Source: Halobacteriovoraceae bacterium
Lineage (GTDB): Bacteria; Bdellovibrionota; Bacteriovoracia; Bacteriovoracales; Bacteriovoracaceae
DNA length: 33,908 nucleotides
Reading direction: 5' to 3'
Assembly: GCA_002718735.1 (NCBI GenBank)
Contig: PBFR01000033.1
Location: forward strand, 1-33,908
A program made the position numbers and the translations under genes. Under the pieces are notes generated by a model that was not told where the DNA came from, searched no databases, and was given only the letters and a program-made list of their open reading frames with translations. Below, piece by piece: positions 23,295 through 31,215 of this stretch (positions within the stretch are counted from its first letter, which is position 1; each line of letters begins with the position of its first letter).

Positions 23295-23786
23295 ATGCCA
23301 GAAGCAATAACAAACCAGCATCGAGAATATTTAGAAAGATCAATTGATATAAAAGCTCCAGCGGAACATGTATGGAAAGCATTATTTAAAAGAAAGAACT
23401 TTGCTAGGTGGTCAAAGGCCTTTTCGGAAAATGCTAGGGTTGAAAGTCAATGGAAGCTAGGTGGTAATATCAGATTTGTAGACTCAGACAACTCAGGTAT
23501 TCTTGGAACTATTAAGGCCTGTGAGCCTTTTGAAGAGCTTTCAATTAGATTTGACGCTTTAATAAATAATGGCAAAGAGGACTCAACTAGTGACAAAGCA
23601 CAACGCTGGGTAGGTTGCCACGAAAACTTCTTCTTAGTGGAAGGCCAAACAGAGACGATTTTAACCGTTGAAGAAGATGTGCCACAAGATCGTTTACAGT
23701 CATTAAATTCTAAATGGGACAAGGCCTTGAGAGAAATAAAGGAAATTGCAGAGGAAATGGTTGCAACCTCACAGGCCCATCCTTAA
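23295..23786 (+). CDS. SRPBCC (START/AHSA1-like) family protein
   Basis: The 163-aa product has the SRPBCC pattern: LERSIDIKAPAEHVWKALF (beta-1 and first helices), FARWSKAFSE, a basic GGNIRFVDSDNSGILGTI sheet and a long C-terminal helix (LNSKWDKALREIKEIAEEM). Such proteins bind hydrophobic ligands, or act on chaperones in the AHSA1 group. The GGNIRF and EPFEELSIRF features favour the polyketide cyclase/AHSA1 subgroup. The ATG at 23295 is chosen because of its AAGGAG site. It is monocistronic and divergent from the M14 gene, with about 138 nt between. Confidence 0.8.
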   Translation: MPEAITNQHREYLERSIDIKAPAEHVWKALFKRKNFARWSKAFSENARVESQWKLGGNIRFVDSDNSGILGTIKACEPFEELSIRFDALINNGKEDSTSDKAQRWVGCHENFFLVEGQTETILTVEEDVPQDRLQSLNSKWDKALREIKEIAEEMVATSQAHP

Positions 23787-23847
23787 CTAAAGGGATTTTA
23801 ATTTAACAATCGCTCGGGTACTATTAGGTTAAAAAAGCAATTAAATT

Positions 23848-26412
23848 TTGAAATTAGAACCTGACAAGTACCCTATTGACCTGAGCTTAGAAGCAATCGG
23901 AAAAGACTTTGAAAGTAGTCATTGCTTACTTATCAAGGCTCAAACAGGAGCGGGAAAGACCACTAGGCTCCCTCCTTACTTACTATCTAGAACAGATGGA
24001 AAAGTTCTGGTTTTGGAGCCTAGACGGCTGGCAGCAAAACTGTCCGCCGCAAGATGTGCAGAAATCTTGGGAGAAGATGTAGGCAAAACTGTTGGGCACC
24101 ACATTCGCCTAGATAAGAAAATTTCAAATGACACCAGACTCATATTCATAACGGAAGGTCTATTTTTCTCATACATTAAAGAAAGTCCAGACTTAGGTAG
24201 TTTTTCAACAATCATAATTGATGAGTTTCACGAACGAAATATCTATACCGATCTCGCACTCTCCATGGCCAAAATGTTGCAGCAAACTAAACGACCAGAT
24301 TTAAAAATTGTGGTCATGTCTGCCACTTTGGAAACAAAGCGACTTGAGACGTATCTTGGTACTCCGAAAGTCTATGACATCCCTGGAAGGGTTTACCCAA
24401 TTCAAATTGAATATCATCCCCCAGCTGAACAAGGTGGAAGAAGAGGTAGAGAGCATTGGGAACTTAATGCCACAAGAGCAATTGTAAACCTTGCCAAGGA
24501 CCAACGGTGTCCTAAAAACATTCTGGTCTTTCTTTCTGGTATGGGAGCAATACGAAGTCTAGAACAATCGCTAGCGGGAAAACTCCCTCCGGATATTGAG
24601 GTTCTTCCCCTTCACTCCACTTTGCCAAAGTCGCAACAAGACAAGGTTTTCAGCGGTGGTAAAAGAAAGATTATACTTTCAACAAATATTGCAGAAACTT
24701 CATTAACAATCCCAAACATCACTGGTGTTGTTGACTTAGGCAATGAAAGAAGAGCAAGCTTTGCTCCCTGGAGCGGAATGCCTTTGCTGCAACTGAAAAA
24801 CATATCCAAGGCCAGTGCGACACAGCGGGCAGGTAGGGCCGGAAGAGTGCAAGAAGGCATCGTTTATCGACTCTACTCTGAAGGTGATCATTTTCACTTT
24901 GAAGACTTTACACCACCTGAAATAAAGCGTGTTGAACTATCCCACAGCTTACTTGACCTGATGGAGCTTGGATACCACCCCGACATGGTTGATTGGTTTG
25001 AGGCCCCAGAGGAAAAGAACCTCAAGAATGCAATGGATCTACTGGAAACTCTCGGTGCTGTGGTGGATGGAAAGATGACCAAACTTGGAAGGTTTATAGC
25101 GGCACTACCACTACACCCCCGCCATGCGGCCATGTTATACGAGTGCTCTCGGGAAAATCTCTCGGACACTCTCCTAGGTGCCTGCATTTTGTCGGAAGGC
25201 TCCATTTTAGGAAAGAATGCTCACTTCAGGGAAGAAGATAAAGAAATCTGTGATTTATGTGTGCAGATTGATCTTTTAAAAGCACATTTCACAAACGATA
25301 AAACCAACGACTATCCAGTATCGTTCTTGGATCCAAAGAAGATAAAACGAGTTTTGGATTTATATAAAATGATCTCTCCTATTATCATGTGCCCTCAAGT
25401 CTCCGGTGGGAAGATTTCACATAAACATCTCACGAGCGCTCTTTTAAGGGGTTTTCCAGATAGAGTTGCCGCTAAAAGAAAAGTGACAAAGGGAAAAAAG
25501 GTTTTTCACAGTTACAACTTTTGTCTTGGCAGAGGTGGAAAGCTAGGCAGAACAAGCTCCATAGTTGGAAGCTCACCTGAGTATATAATCGTACTGGATG
25601 CCCTTGAGGACCCAAAAGCAAACGCAGCAGTTGGAACCACGATTCAAAGTGCAAGTTCAATATCTAAAGAGGCACTTTTACAAACTAACAATAGTCTTAT
25701 GGCCAGTGAAAAGCAGACTGCCTTCAATGAGAAAAAAGGAACAATAACAATCAGCACCATAACCAAATATGGCAAATTGGCTTTATCTGAAAACTCTTCT
25801 TTACCAGTGATTCCTAAGGGAGATGCCTTGGTTCAGCTGATAAAAGACAATTGGCCATGGCCTTTCGAGACTAGTGAGGAGCTTGATAAGTACAATCAAA
25901 GGGTAAGAATATTAAATGAAGCAAAGATTGAACACAACTGCCCGGGACTTACTGGAGAAATGTTTGATTTATTCCTTGAGTGTTGTATTGATGATGAGAC
26001 CGAGCTTGGAGAAATTAAAGAGTCAAATCTAAAAGATTTAATTTATGCACAGCTATCTCCACCAGACATCTATATACTGGATAGTGAAGCTCCCGAGATA
26101 ATAAAACTTTCAAACTCCAAACAATTTATACTTCACTATGAAGAACACCATCCTTGTATCTATGCAAGAGTACAGGACCTATACTCTGTGAACGTGCACC
26201 CTTTAATAGCTTCAAATACGCTACCCATCACGATTAAGTTATTGTCGCCAGCGGAAAGGGTAACTCAAATAGTCTCAGATCTACCAAATTTTTGGGAGAA
26301 TTCTTGGGAGGCGGTTAGAAAAGAGCTGAAATCAAGATACCCAAAACATCATTGGGCAGATGATCCTGTTTCAGCTCCGCCGATTCGAATTCTAAAGAAA
26401 AGTAAAAGCTAG
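23848..26412 (+). CDS. hrpB: ATP-dependent RNA helicase HrpB
   Basis: DEAH-type helicase of the HrpB group, 854 aa. Walker A is AQTGAGKTTR (31-40), then LEPRRLAAK, motif II IDEFHER (DEFH at 125-128), SAT in VVMSATLE, IILSTNIAETSLTIP and the motif VI region QRAGRAGRV. The HrpB C-terminal domain follows, ending HHWADDPVSAPP. The start codon is a TTG with no ribosome site and an in-frame TAA 6 nt upstream; ATGs further in would remove Walker A, so TTG is the only reasonable initiator. The stop shares CTAG with the opposing nitroreductase stop. Confidence 0.94.
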   Translation: MKLEPDKYPIDLSLEAIGKDFESSHCLLIKAQTGAGKTTRLPPYLLSRTDGKVLVLEPRRLAAKLSAARCAEILGEDVGKTVGHHIRLDKKISNDTRLIFITEGLFFSYIKESPDLGSFSTIIIDEFHERNIYTDLALSMAKMLQQTKRPDLKIVVMSATLETKRLETYLGTPKVYDIPGRVYPIQIEYHPPAEQGGRRGREHWELNATRAIVNLAKDQRCPKNILVFLSGMGAIRSLEQSLAGKLPPDIEVLPLHSTLPKSQQDKVFSGGKRKIILSTNIAETSLTIPNITGVVDLGNERRASFAPWSGMPLLQLKNISKASATQRAGRAGRVQEGIVYRLYSEGDHFHFEDFTPPEIKRVELSHSLLDLMELGYHPDMVDWFEAPEEKNLKNAMDLLETLGAVVDGKMTKLGRFIAALPLHPRHAAMLYECSRENLSDTLLGACILSEGSILGKNAHFREEDKEICDLCVQIDLLKAHFTNDKTNDYPVSFLDPKKIKRVLDLYKMISPIIMCPQVSGGKISHKHLTSALLRGFPDRVAAKRKVTKGKKVFHSYNFCLGRGGKLGRTSSIVGSSPEYIIVLDALEDPKANAAVGTTIQSASSISKEALLQTNNSLMASEKQTAFNEKKGTITISTITKYGKLALSENSSLPVIPKGDALVQLIKDNWPWPFETSEELDKYNQRVRILNEAKIEHNCPGLTGEMFDLFLECCIDDETELGEIKESNLKDLIYAQLSPPDIYILDSEAPEIIKLSNSKQFILHYEEHHPCIYARVQDLYSVNVHPLIASNTLPITIKLLSPAERVTQIVSDLPNFWENSWEAVRKELKSRYPKHHWADDPVSAPPIRILKKSKS

Positions 26413-27041
26413 TCTAATACAGTAACTAGTTCATCTTTTGGCTTTCTAACCTTTTTCAAGTTTACTAACCAATCATTCTCGGCGTCCCTGTACCCTAGGG
26501 TGAGCATTACACAACTTCTAAGCCCTTTTTCTTTTAGACCAAGAATTTCATCTAAAGCTTTAGGGTCAAACCCTTCAAGCGGAGTACTGTCTACTTTTTC
26601 AAAAGCAGCAGCAACCATAGCATTGGCAAAAGCAATATATGCTTGCTTTGCGGCGTGATTGAAATTGTCTTCGGGGTTTTGTTTCGGATAGAATGCAAGA
26701 AGTTTTTGTCTATATGCTTCCCAACCTTCATTTTTAAATCCTCTGACCTCGTTAACAAGATCAAACATCCTATTAATCCTGTCTTCGGTGTAAGTGTCCC
26801 AAGCAGCAAAAACCAACAAATGAGAGCAATCGCTAACAACGGATTGATTCCAAGAAATCTCCCTTATCTTATCTTTTAACTCTTGGTTTTTAACCACTAA
26901 AACTTCAAAAGGTTGTAACCCGCTAGATGTAGGTGCAAGCGATATGGATTCCAAGATATTATTTACCTTTTCTTCTGGTACTACACTCTTATTCATTGCT
27001 TTGGCTGCATAACGCCACTGAAGATTTTCAAGAAGTTCCAT
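26409..27041 (-). CDS. Nitroreductase family NAD(P)H:flavin oxidoreductase
   Basis: An FMN-binding nitroreductase-fold enzyme of 210 aa. It has the N-terminal WRYAAKAMNKSVVPEEKVNNIL, the SLAPTSSGLQPFEVLVV block (FMN and dimer contacts) and GLRSCVMLTLGYRD at the C-terminus. A clear AAGGA site lies 7 nt before the ATG. It starts 10 nt after the glutathione peroxidase stop, so it is co-transcribed with gpx and shares the OhrR-type promoter. The substrate is probably a quinone or nitro compound; not identifiable from sequence. Confidence 0.9.
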   Translation of the reverse strand: MELLENLQWRYAAKAMNKSVVPEEKVNNILESISLAPTSSGLQPFEVLVVKNQELKDKIREISWNQSVVSDCSHLLVFAAWDTYTEDRINRMFDLVNEVRGFKNEGWEAYRQKLLAFYPKQNPEDNFNHAAKQAYIAFANAMVAAAFEKVDSTPLEGFDPKALDEILGLKEKGLRSCVMLTLGYRDAENDWLVNLKKVRKPKDELVTVLD

Positions 27042-27051
27042 GATTTATCCT

Positions 27052-27534
27052 TTAGTTCTTTATGAGTTTTACTATTTCATTCTTAATTTTTTCCGGTTTG
27101 TCCTTAGGAGAAAATCTTTTAACAACCTTGCCGTTTCGATCCACAAGGAACTTAGTAAAATTCCACTTAATGGACTTGGAGCCCAAAATTCCAGGTGCTT
27201 CAGACTTCAAATATTCATAGAGGGGATGTGCATTTTCCCCATTCACCTCAACCTTTGAAAATACTGGAAACTTAACTCCGAAGCTGAGTTTGCAAAACTC
27301 CTGAATTTCTTGATCGGAACCAGGCTCTTGGCCACCAAACTGATTACAAGGAAAGCCTAAAACCTCAAGCCCCTCGTCTTTAAGCTCTGAATACAAACTT
27401 TCAAGTCCTTCATATTGGCCAGTAAAGCCGCACTTAGAAGCAGTATTTACAATCAGTAATACCTTTCCTTTATAGTCTGCCAAAGCAACTTCTTCGCCTT
27501 TGGCATCGTGAACACTAAAGTCATATATTTGCAT
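27052..27534 (-). CDS. Glutathione peroxidase family protein (cysteine type)
   Basis: Reduces peroxides, usually with thioredoxin as reductant in bacteria. The catalytic set is visible: C35 in VNTASKCGFTGQYEGL (cysteine instead of selenocysteine), Q70 in LGFPCNQFGGQEPG, and W128-N129 in IKWNFTKFLV. The ATG at 27534 is chosen because GGAGG precedes it and the protein then starts MQIYDFSV as in other members; longer frames upstream enter the promoter. It has 160 aa. A second cysteine in FPCNQ suggests an atypical 2-Cys mechanism. It is divergent from the OhrR-like gene with operators between, and co-transcribed with the nitroreductase. Confidence 0.93.
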   Translation of the reverse strand: MQIYDFSVHDAKGEEVALADYKGKVLLIVNTASKCGFTGQYEGLESLYSELKDEGLEVLGFPCNQFGGQEPGSDQEIQEFCKLSFGVKFPVFSKVEVNGENAHPLYEYLKSEAPGILGSKSIKWNFTKFLVDRNGKVVKRFSPKDKPEKIKNEIVKLIKN

Positions 27535-27546
27535 ATAAACCTCCGA

Positions 27547-27566
27547 ATAGTTTGCACACAAACTAT
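27547..27566. promoter_or_regulatory. Operator dyad 1 at the gpx promoter
   Basis: ATAGTTTG-CACA-CAAACTAT, an 8-bp perfect inverted repeat with a 4-nt spacer. It overlaps the minus-strand -10 (TATAGT at 27562-27567) and the predicted start of the gpx transcript, as a repressor site would. Confidence 0.65.
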
Positions 27567-27613
27567 AGTTCAAAATCAAAATCATTGCAAATATTTTGTG
27601 CACAAAATATAAT
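27562..27613. promoter_or_regulatory. Divergent gpx/ohrR promoters sharing one palindromic -35
   Basis: TTGCAA (27585-27590) is its own reverse complement. On the plus strand it is 17 nt from TATAAT (27608-27613). On the minus strand it is 17 nt from TATAGT (27562-27567). Both promoters therefore use the same -35 hexamer with ideal spacing, one reading ohrR and the other gpx. Confidence 0.65.
27591..27610. promoter_or_regulatory. Operator dyad 2 at the ohrR promoter
   Basis: ATATTTTGTGCACAAAATAT is a perfect 20-bp palindrome that fills the spacer between the shared -35 and the ohrR -10. Its centre is 44 bp from dyad 1, about four helical turns. The core TTTG-N4-CAAA is shared. Confidence 0.7.
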
Positions 27614-27632
27614 AGGTGCACTAGGGAGTTAT

Positions 27633-28064
27633 ATGGGATTTGAACAATTAAAATTAGACAAACAAGTTTGCCACCGCCTCTACATAGCATCAAACGGTAT
27701 TACGCGGCTTTATCGACCAATGCTTGAAGAGCTAGGACTCACCTACCCTCAATACATTATTATGATGGCCTTGTGGGAGAAGGATAAGACTACGGTTCAA
27801 CAACTTCAAAAATGCACCAAGATTGATGGAGGAAGCCTTACTCAAATTCTTAAAAAGCTTTGCTCCAAGAGCTATATTTCGCTAGATCCAATCAAAGAAG
27901 ACCGCAGAGTCAAAATGGTAACCCTAACCAACGAAGGCAGAGCACTAGAAGAAAAGGCCTCTTCAGTTCCAGAGAAAATGTATTGTAAATTCGATGGGCT
28001 TGACCCCCAAGACCTGGAAGACCTTAAGAGAATTCTAGACAGAATTAACTCCGAAATGGAATAG
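27633..28064 (+). CDS. OhrR-like MarR-family redox-sensing repressor
   Basis: A winged-helix regulator of 143 aa. The N-terminus KLDKQVCHRLYIAS places C13 at the position of the organic-peroxide-sensing cysteine of OhrR (the usual LxNQLCF motif). The LGLTYPQYIIMMALWE helix and the recognition region KIDGGSLTQILKKL followed by the wing DPIKEDRRVKMVTLT are typical of the OhrR branch of MarR. The ATG at 27633 has GGAG upstream; a longer frame from 27552 would cross the operators and is rejected. By family, the reduced form represses and oxidation of the cysteine releases it. It is divergent from gpx, and both operators lie in the promoter gap. Confidence 0.9.
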   Translation: MGFEQLKLDKQVCHRLYIASNGITRLYRPMLEELGLTYPQYIIMMALWEKDKTTVQQLQKCTKIDGGSLTQILKKLCSKSYISLDPIKEDRRVKMVTLTNEGRALEEKASSVPEKMYCKFDGLDPQDLEDLKRILDRINSEME

Positions 28065-28102
28065 CCTCTAATTCATAACCTCATTTAAAACATACAAATG
28101 AG

Positions 28103-28126
28103 TAGTCTCGACCTAGGCCGAGACTA
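28103..28126. terminator. Hairpin between converging genes, possible bidirectional terminator
   Basis: TAGTCTCG (28103-28110) pairs perfectly with CGAGACTA (28119-28126) around an 8-nt loop. It lies 38 nt after the ohrR stop and 9 nt after the minus-strand gene stop at 28136. The T-tracts are weak on both strands (TTAT / ACTCATTTG). Confidence 0.5.
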
Positions 28127-28135
28127 TTATCAAGA

Positions 28136-28606
28136 CTAGTATCCTGCTGCGCAAAAGTAGACGTCGCCATCAAAATCTTCATAGAGTTTTTTAAACACCA
28201 CACCGTCTTCTGTTTCAACTTTCTTGAAATACATATATGCACCGTTACCTCCACCAACACCAATATCTACAAGGTAAAGCTGCTCTGGGCCAGAGGACAG
28301 ATCGTAACTAATATCGTAAATACTGATATAATCAACATCTGAAACAAGGTCTCTAACGGTCTTATTCTCTCCTAGGTGGATACTCTCTGATTCAAATCTA
28401 GCTACTTTAACTAAATCTTGAATTAGCTTTGGCTGGGAATTATAAGTAGCAACGTATTCATCAACTTCTTCTTCATTCATAGCAAATTGAAAGTCAAAGA
28501 ATAGGTGTTCATTCTCAGTGACTTTAACGTTTCCATAAGGTCCATCAAGTTCACACGCTACTGCAGGAATTAAAGATGCAAAAAAGAAAATTAATGCTGT
28601 TTTCAT
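28136..28606 (-). CDS. Small secreted protein of unknown function (156 aa)
   Basis: Signal peptide MKTALIFFFASLIPAVA with C18 immediately after the likely cleavage site; the -3 residue is Ala, so a lipoprotein is possible but not clear. The mature part is acidic and aromatic with two cysteines (residue 18 and the C-terminal CAAGY), and includes GVGGGNGAYMYF near the end. I recognise no family. A strong AGGAG site precedes the ATG, only 18 nt after the stop of the U32 protein gene, so the two are probably co-transcribed. A hairpin follows the stop. Confidence 0.75.
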   Translation of the reverse strand: MKTALIFFFASLIPAVACELDGPYGNVKVTENEHLFFDFQFAMNEEEVDEYVATYNSQPKLIQDLVKVARFESESIHLGENKTVRDLVSDVDYISIYDISYDLSSGPEQLYLVDIGVGGGNGAYMYFKKVETEDGVVFKKLYEDFDGDVYFCAAGY

Positions 28607-28624
28607 GTATATCTCCTAGTTGTT

Positions 28625-31024
28625 TTAGAGTTGTCCTTCAAACACTCCATATTTTTCACTCGCTCCGAGTTTTTTCTTTGTAGATTCATAGCTCTGGTTA
28701 CCTTCCAGCAGGTCAAAATAAAGATTTACCTTCTGTGCCAATTGTTCAGGCGACTCATAAAGGGCCTCAAGTCTTAAAGATCCAACACCGGCCCCATTCA
28801 GCTCACTAAGCATAAATCCAGCTGATTGAGGCGTGGCCCTAAAGAAGGTGTTTCTACATTCTTGGTCCGCTTTTAGGTAGTGGTACTGGCCATACACATC
28901 CTTAAGCTCTACCTTGTGCTTTTCACAAGGCTTGCCACAATCTTTAAAGCTTGAGCCTTTACTTAAGAAGGCAGCAAACACACAATGCTCCATATGAAAC
29001 TCTGGCATGTACTGATGCATAACCACTTCGAGCTTTGAGGCATCAACCTTATTCATAAGATCTTTAAGTTGTGCTTGATTCAAATCAAAGCTTGCTGCAA
29101 TAGATGTTACGTTTTTATTAAGAAGGTAATTAAAGCTTAGATGATTAGTAACATTCAGAGAGAAGTCGGCCTTGAGCTCAATTCCCTTGTCTTGAAGGTA
29201 CGCAAGAGCACCAAGATTTCGAACAAGAATAAAGTCAGGACTTTGCCTAACGATCATATTTAAATTGTAATATTCTTTCGGTTTATGAATTCTGGTAGTA
29301 GCGATTCCCGCCTTTATGCCCTTTTCCTTGAGAAGAGCTATAGAGTCCTTATAGTCCTTTCCAAACTCATAGTCTAAAACGACAGATTGAAGTTTTGTGA
29401 TATCGACACTATTTAAAGCATCTAGTTGTTCAATGCTTCGAACTAGAACAACGAGTTTGTTCTCGCTGATCGTTTCAGAACCTTTAATTGATGAATCAAG
29501 CAACTCCCTGGCCTCTGAAAGACAAATACTTCTTTCTTTCCTATTTATTCTTACGGCCACCATTGCATCTGTCATGGACCTTCTTAAGGACTTCATTTCT
29601 TTTTGTGAGAAGTAGAAGGCTTCACGAGATTTAAAAGTAAAACTATCTAAATAAAAGCAGCTTCGTCCAAGTTTGCTCAACTCTTCTTTTATGTGCTCCC
29701 CGGTTGTTTCTCTCTTCAAAGGTCTTTCAACCTTATCTGAATCAACAGTAACTGTGTTTACTCCATCTGTGGCCTGGAGAATAACTTCATTCCCCTTGAC
29801 CTCCACGTTGACCTGTATGGGAATTCTTTTAAATTGATTCTGGTCTTTATAAGACTTTGAAAGTCTTTCTTCAACTTTTGGATCGCTGTTAAGACTCGCC
29901 TTCATGCCTTTTTTTACTTTATAAAGTTCAGCGGCCTTAACCATGGAGACTTCAATAATATTTTTTCTTCTAGATAAAACTTTAAAGATTCTGCCACCTG
30001 CAGAATCGCCATTGCCAACAAACAATAGCCCTTGGCCTGCGCTGAGTTCAATATCAGTTTGAATCGTGATCACTTGAGCTTTGACTTGAATAACTTCTCC
30101 CAGCTCAATTCCTCTATGTGATGAGAAATCTCCAGGTACCAATTTCTGATGTTCAACCCCATGAAGCCAACCGGAATAGAAACCTCTCGAATAGGTTAAA
30201 GATAACTCGCTTGGGTCATATTCTTTACCAAGCAACTTCGATGAATAGCTTTTCGCGGCTGCCGCAACGTATTCTGGGGTCTTAAGTCGTCCCTCTATCT
30301 TTAGGGAGTCAACACCCATATCGGCAAGTTCTTTTGCCTCCTCTATTCCACAAAGATCTTGAGGAGAAACAAGGTACTTCTTATCACCAAGATCTTTTCT
30401 CTCCCCGTCAACAAACATTTCATAGCCAAGTCTGCAGGACTGAGCACACTGACCTCTATTAGCACTCCTGCCCCCGATACTCTCAGAGGTAAAACACTGG
30501 CCTGAGTATGCAACACACAATGCGCCATGAACAAAGACCTCAAGCTCTTTATCAGTATTCTCTCTAATAAGTTTTATTTCTGAGAGGGAGTTTTCCCTTC
30601 CTAGAACAAAGCGCTTAATCCCCAAATCATCCAAAAGGCCAATACCTTCATAACTAGTCATCGTCATTTGAGTTGAAGCGTGCACAGGCTGATCAGGAGC
30701 AAGCGTTCTTATTAGTCTTGCAAGGCCCAGGTCCTGTACAATAAATGCATCTGGTTTTAAGGGAAGATAGTCCAAAAGTTTTTGAAGTGCTTTTTCAAGC
30801 TCGTTTTCAAAAATGACAACATTAAAAGCAAGGTTAACCCTTACCCCATATAAATGGCAGAGATCAATAATCTCCTTTGCCCGTTCAATATCTAGCATTT
30901 CGCTTCGGCCGCGAGCATTAAAACCACTCACGCCCATATAAATAGCATCCGCTCCATTATGAATGGCCGCAAGACACATATCTATATTTCCAACGGGTAA
31001 AAGTAATTCTGTCTTCGAAGTCAT
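28625..31024 (-). CDS. U32 peptidase-family protein with extra C-terminal part, RlhA-like
   Basis: The N-terminal U32 domain begins ELLLPVGNIDMCLAAIHNGADAIYMG, continues with VHASTQMTMTS and VHGALCVAYSGQCFTS, and shows the four likely iron-sulfur ligands C170, C177, C193 and C197. The middle region fits the collagenase-associated domain found in RlhA, the enzyme needed for 5-hydroxycytidine C2501 in E. coli 23S rRNA. The protein is 799 aa, about 150 longer than E. coli RlhA. The extra C-terminal part carries its own cysteine cluster (EHCVFAAF, KDCGKPCEKH, QECRNTFF). I call it RlhA-like with moderate confidence; peptidase activity of U32 proteins is largely unproven. It is divergent from radD and followed by a small secreted gene. 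Confidence 0.8.
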   Translation of the reverse strand: MTSKTELLLPVGNIDMCLAAIHNGADAIYMGVSGFNARGRSEMLDIERAKEIIDLCHLYGVRVNLAFNVVIFENELEKALQKLLDYLPLKPDAFIVQDLGLARLIRTLAPDQPVHASTQMTMTSYEGIGLLDDLGIKRFVLGRENSLSEIKLIRENTDKELEVFVHGALCVAYSGQCFTSESIGGRSANRGQCAQSCRLGYEMFVDGERKDLGDKKYLVSPQDLCGIEEAKELADMGVDSLKIEGRLKTPEYVAAAAKSYSSKLLGKEYDPSELSLTYSRGFYSGWLHGVEHQKLVPGDFSSHRGIELGEVIQVKAQVITIQTDIELSAGQGLLFVGNGDSAGGRIFKVLSRRKNIIEVSMVKAAELYKVKKGMKASLNSDPKVEERLSKSYKDQNQFKRIPIQVNVEVKGNEVILQATDGVNTVTVDSDKVERPLKRETTGEHIKEELSKLGRSCFYLDSFTFKSREAFYFSQKEMKSLRRSMTDAMVAVRINRKERSICLSEARELLDSSIKGSETISENKLVVLVRSIEQLDALNSVDITKLQSVVLDYEFGKDYKDSIALLKEKGIKAGIATTRIHKPKEYYNLNMIVRQSPDFILVRNLGALAYLQDKGIELKADFSLNVTNHLSFNYLLNKNVTSIAASFDLNQAQLKDLMNKVDASKLEVVMHQYMPEFHMEHCVFAAFLSKGSSFKDCGKPCEKHKVELKDVYGQYHYLKADQECRNTFFRATPQSAGFMLSELNGAGVGSLRLEALYESPEQLAQKVNLYFDLLEGNQSYESTKKKLGASEKYGVFEGQL

Positions 31025-31215
31025 GAAGCACTAGCTATCAAATTTAAATTTTGATGAGTAGAAATTTTTAGAAACTTCTTTGGGATTGTAACTTTTTCAC
31101 ACGAAAATCACAACGCACAGCAATACAGGTAATCGATTTTAATCCTAATCTACACCTAGGCTCTGTGCCATTCATTTAGGGTTACTAATTGAGCTCAAAA
31201 AGTTACTATTTATCT

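Noticed and set aside
24612..25205. Minus-strand ORFs of 82 and 103 aa inside hrpB
   Set aside because: Antisense shadows of the conserved helicase motifs.
27552..27632. N-terminal extension of the OhrR-like gene
   Set aside because: It would translate through both operators and the promoter; the ATG at 27633 has a GGAG site and matches the family start.
27535..27693. N-terminal extension of the glutathione peroxidase
   Set aside because: It crosses the divergent promoter; the ATG at 27534 has GGAGG and the family N-terminus.
31037..31055. ATCAAA-N7-TTTGAT dyad between the U32 gene and radD
   Set aside because: Short AT-rich arms, no relation to promoters I could place; it does not match the TTTG-N4-CAAA spacing.
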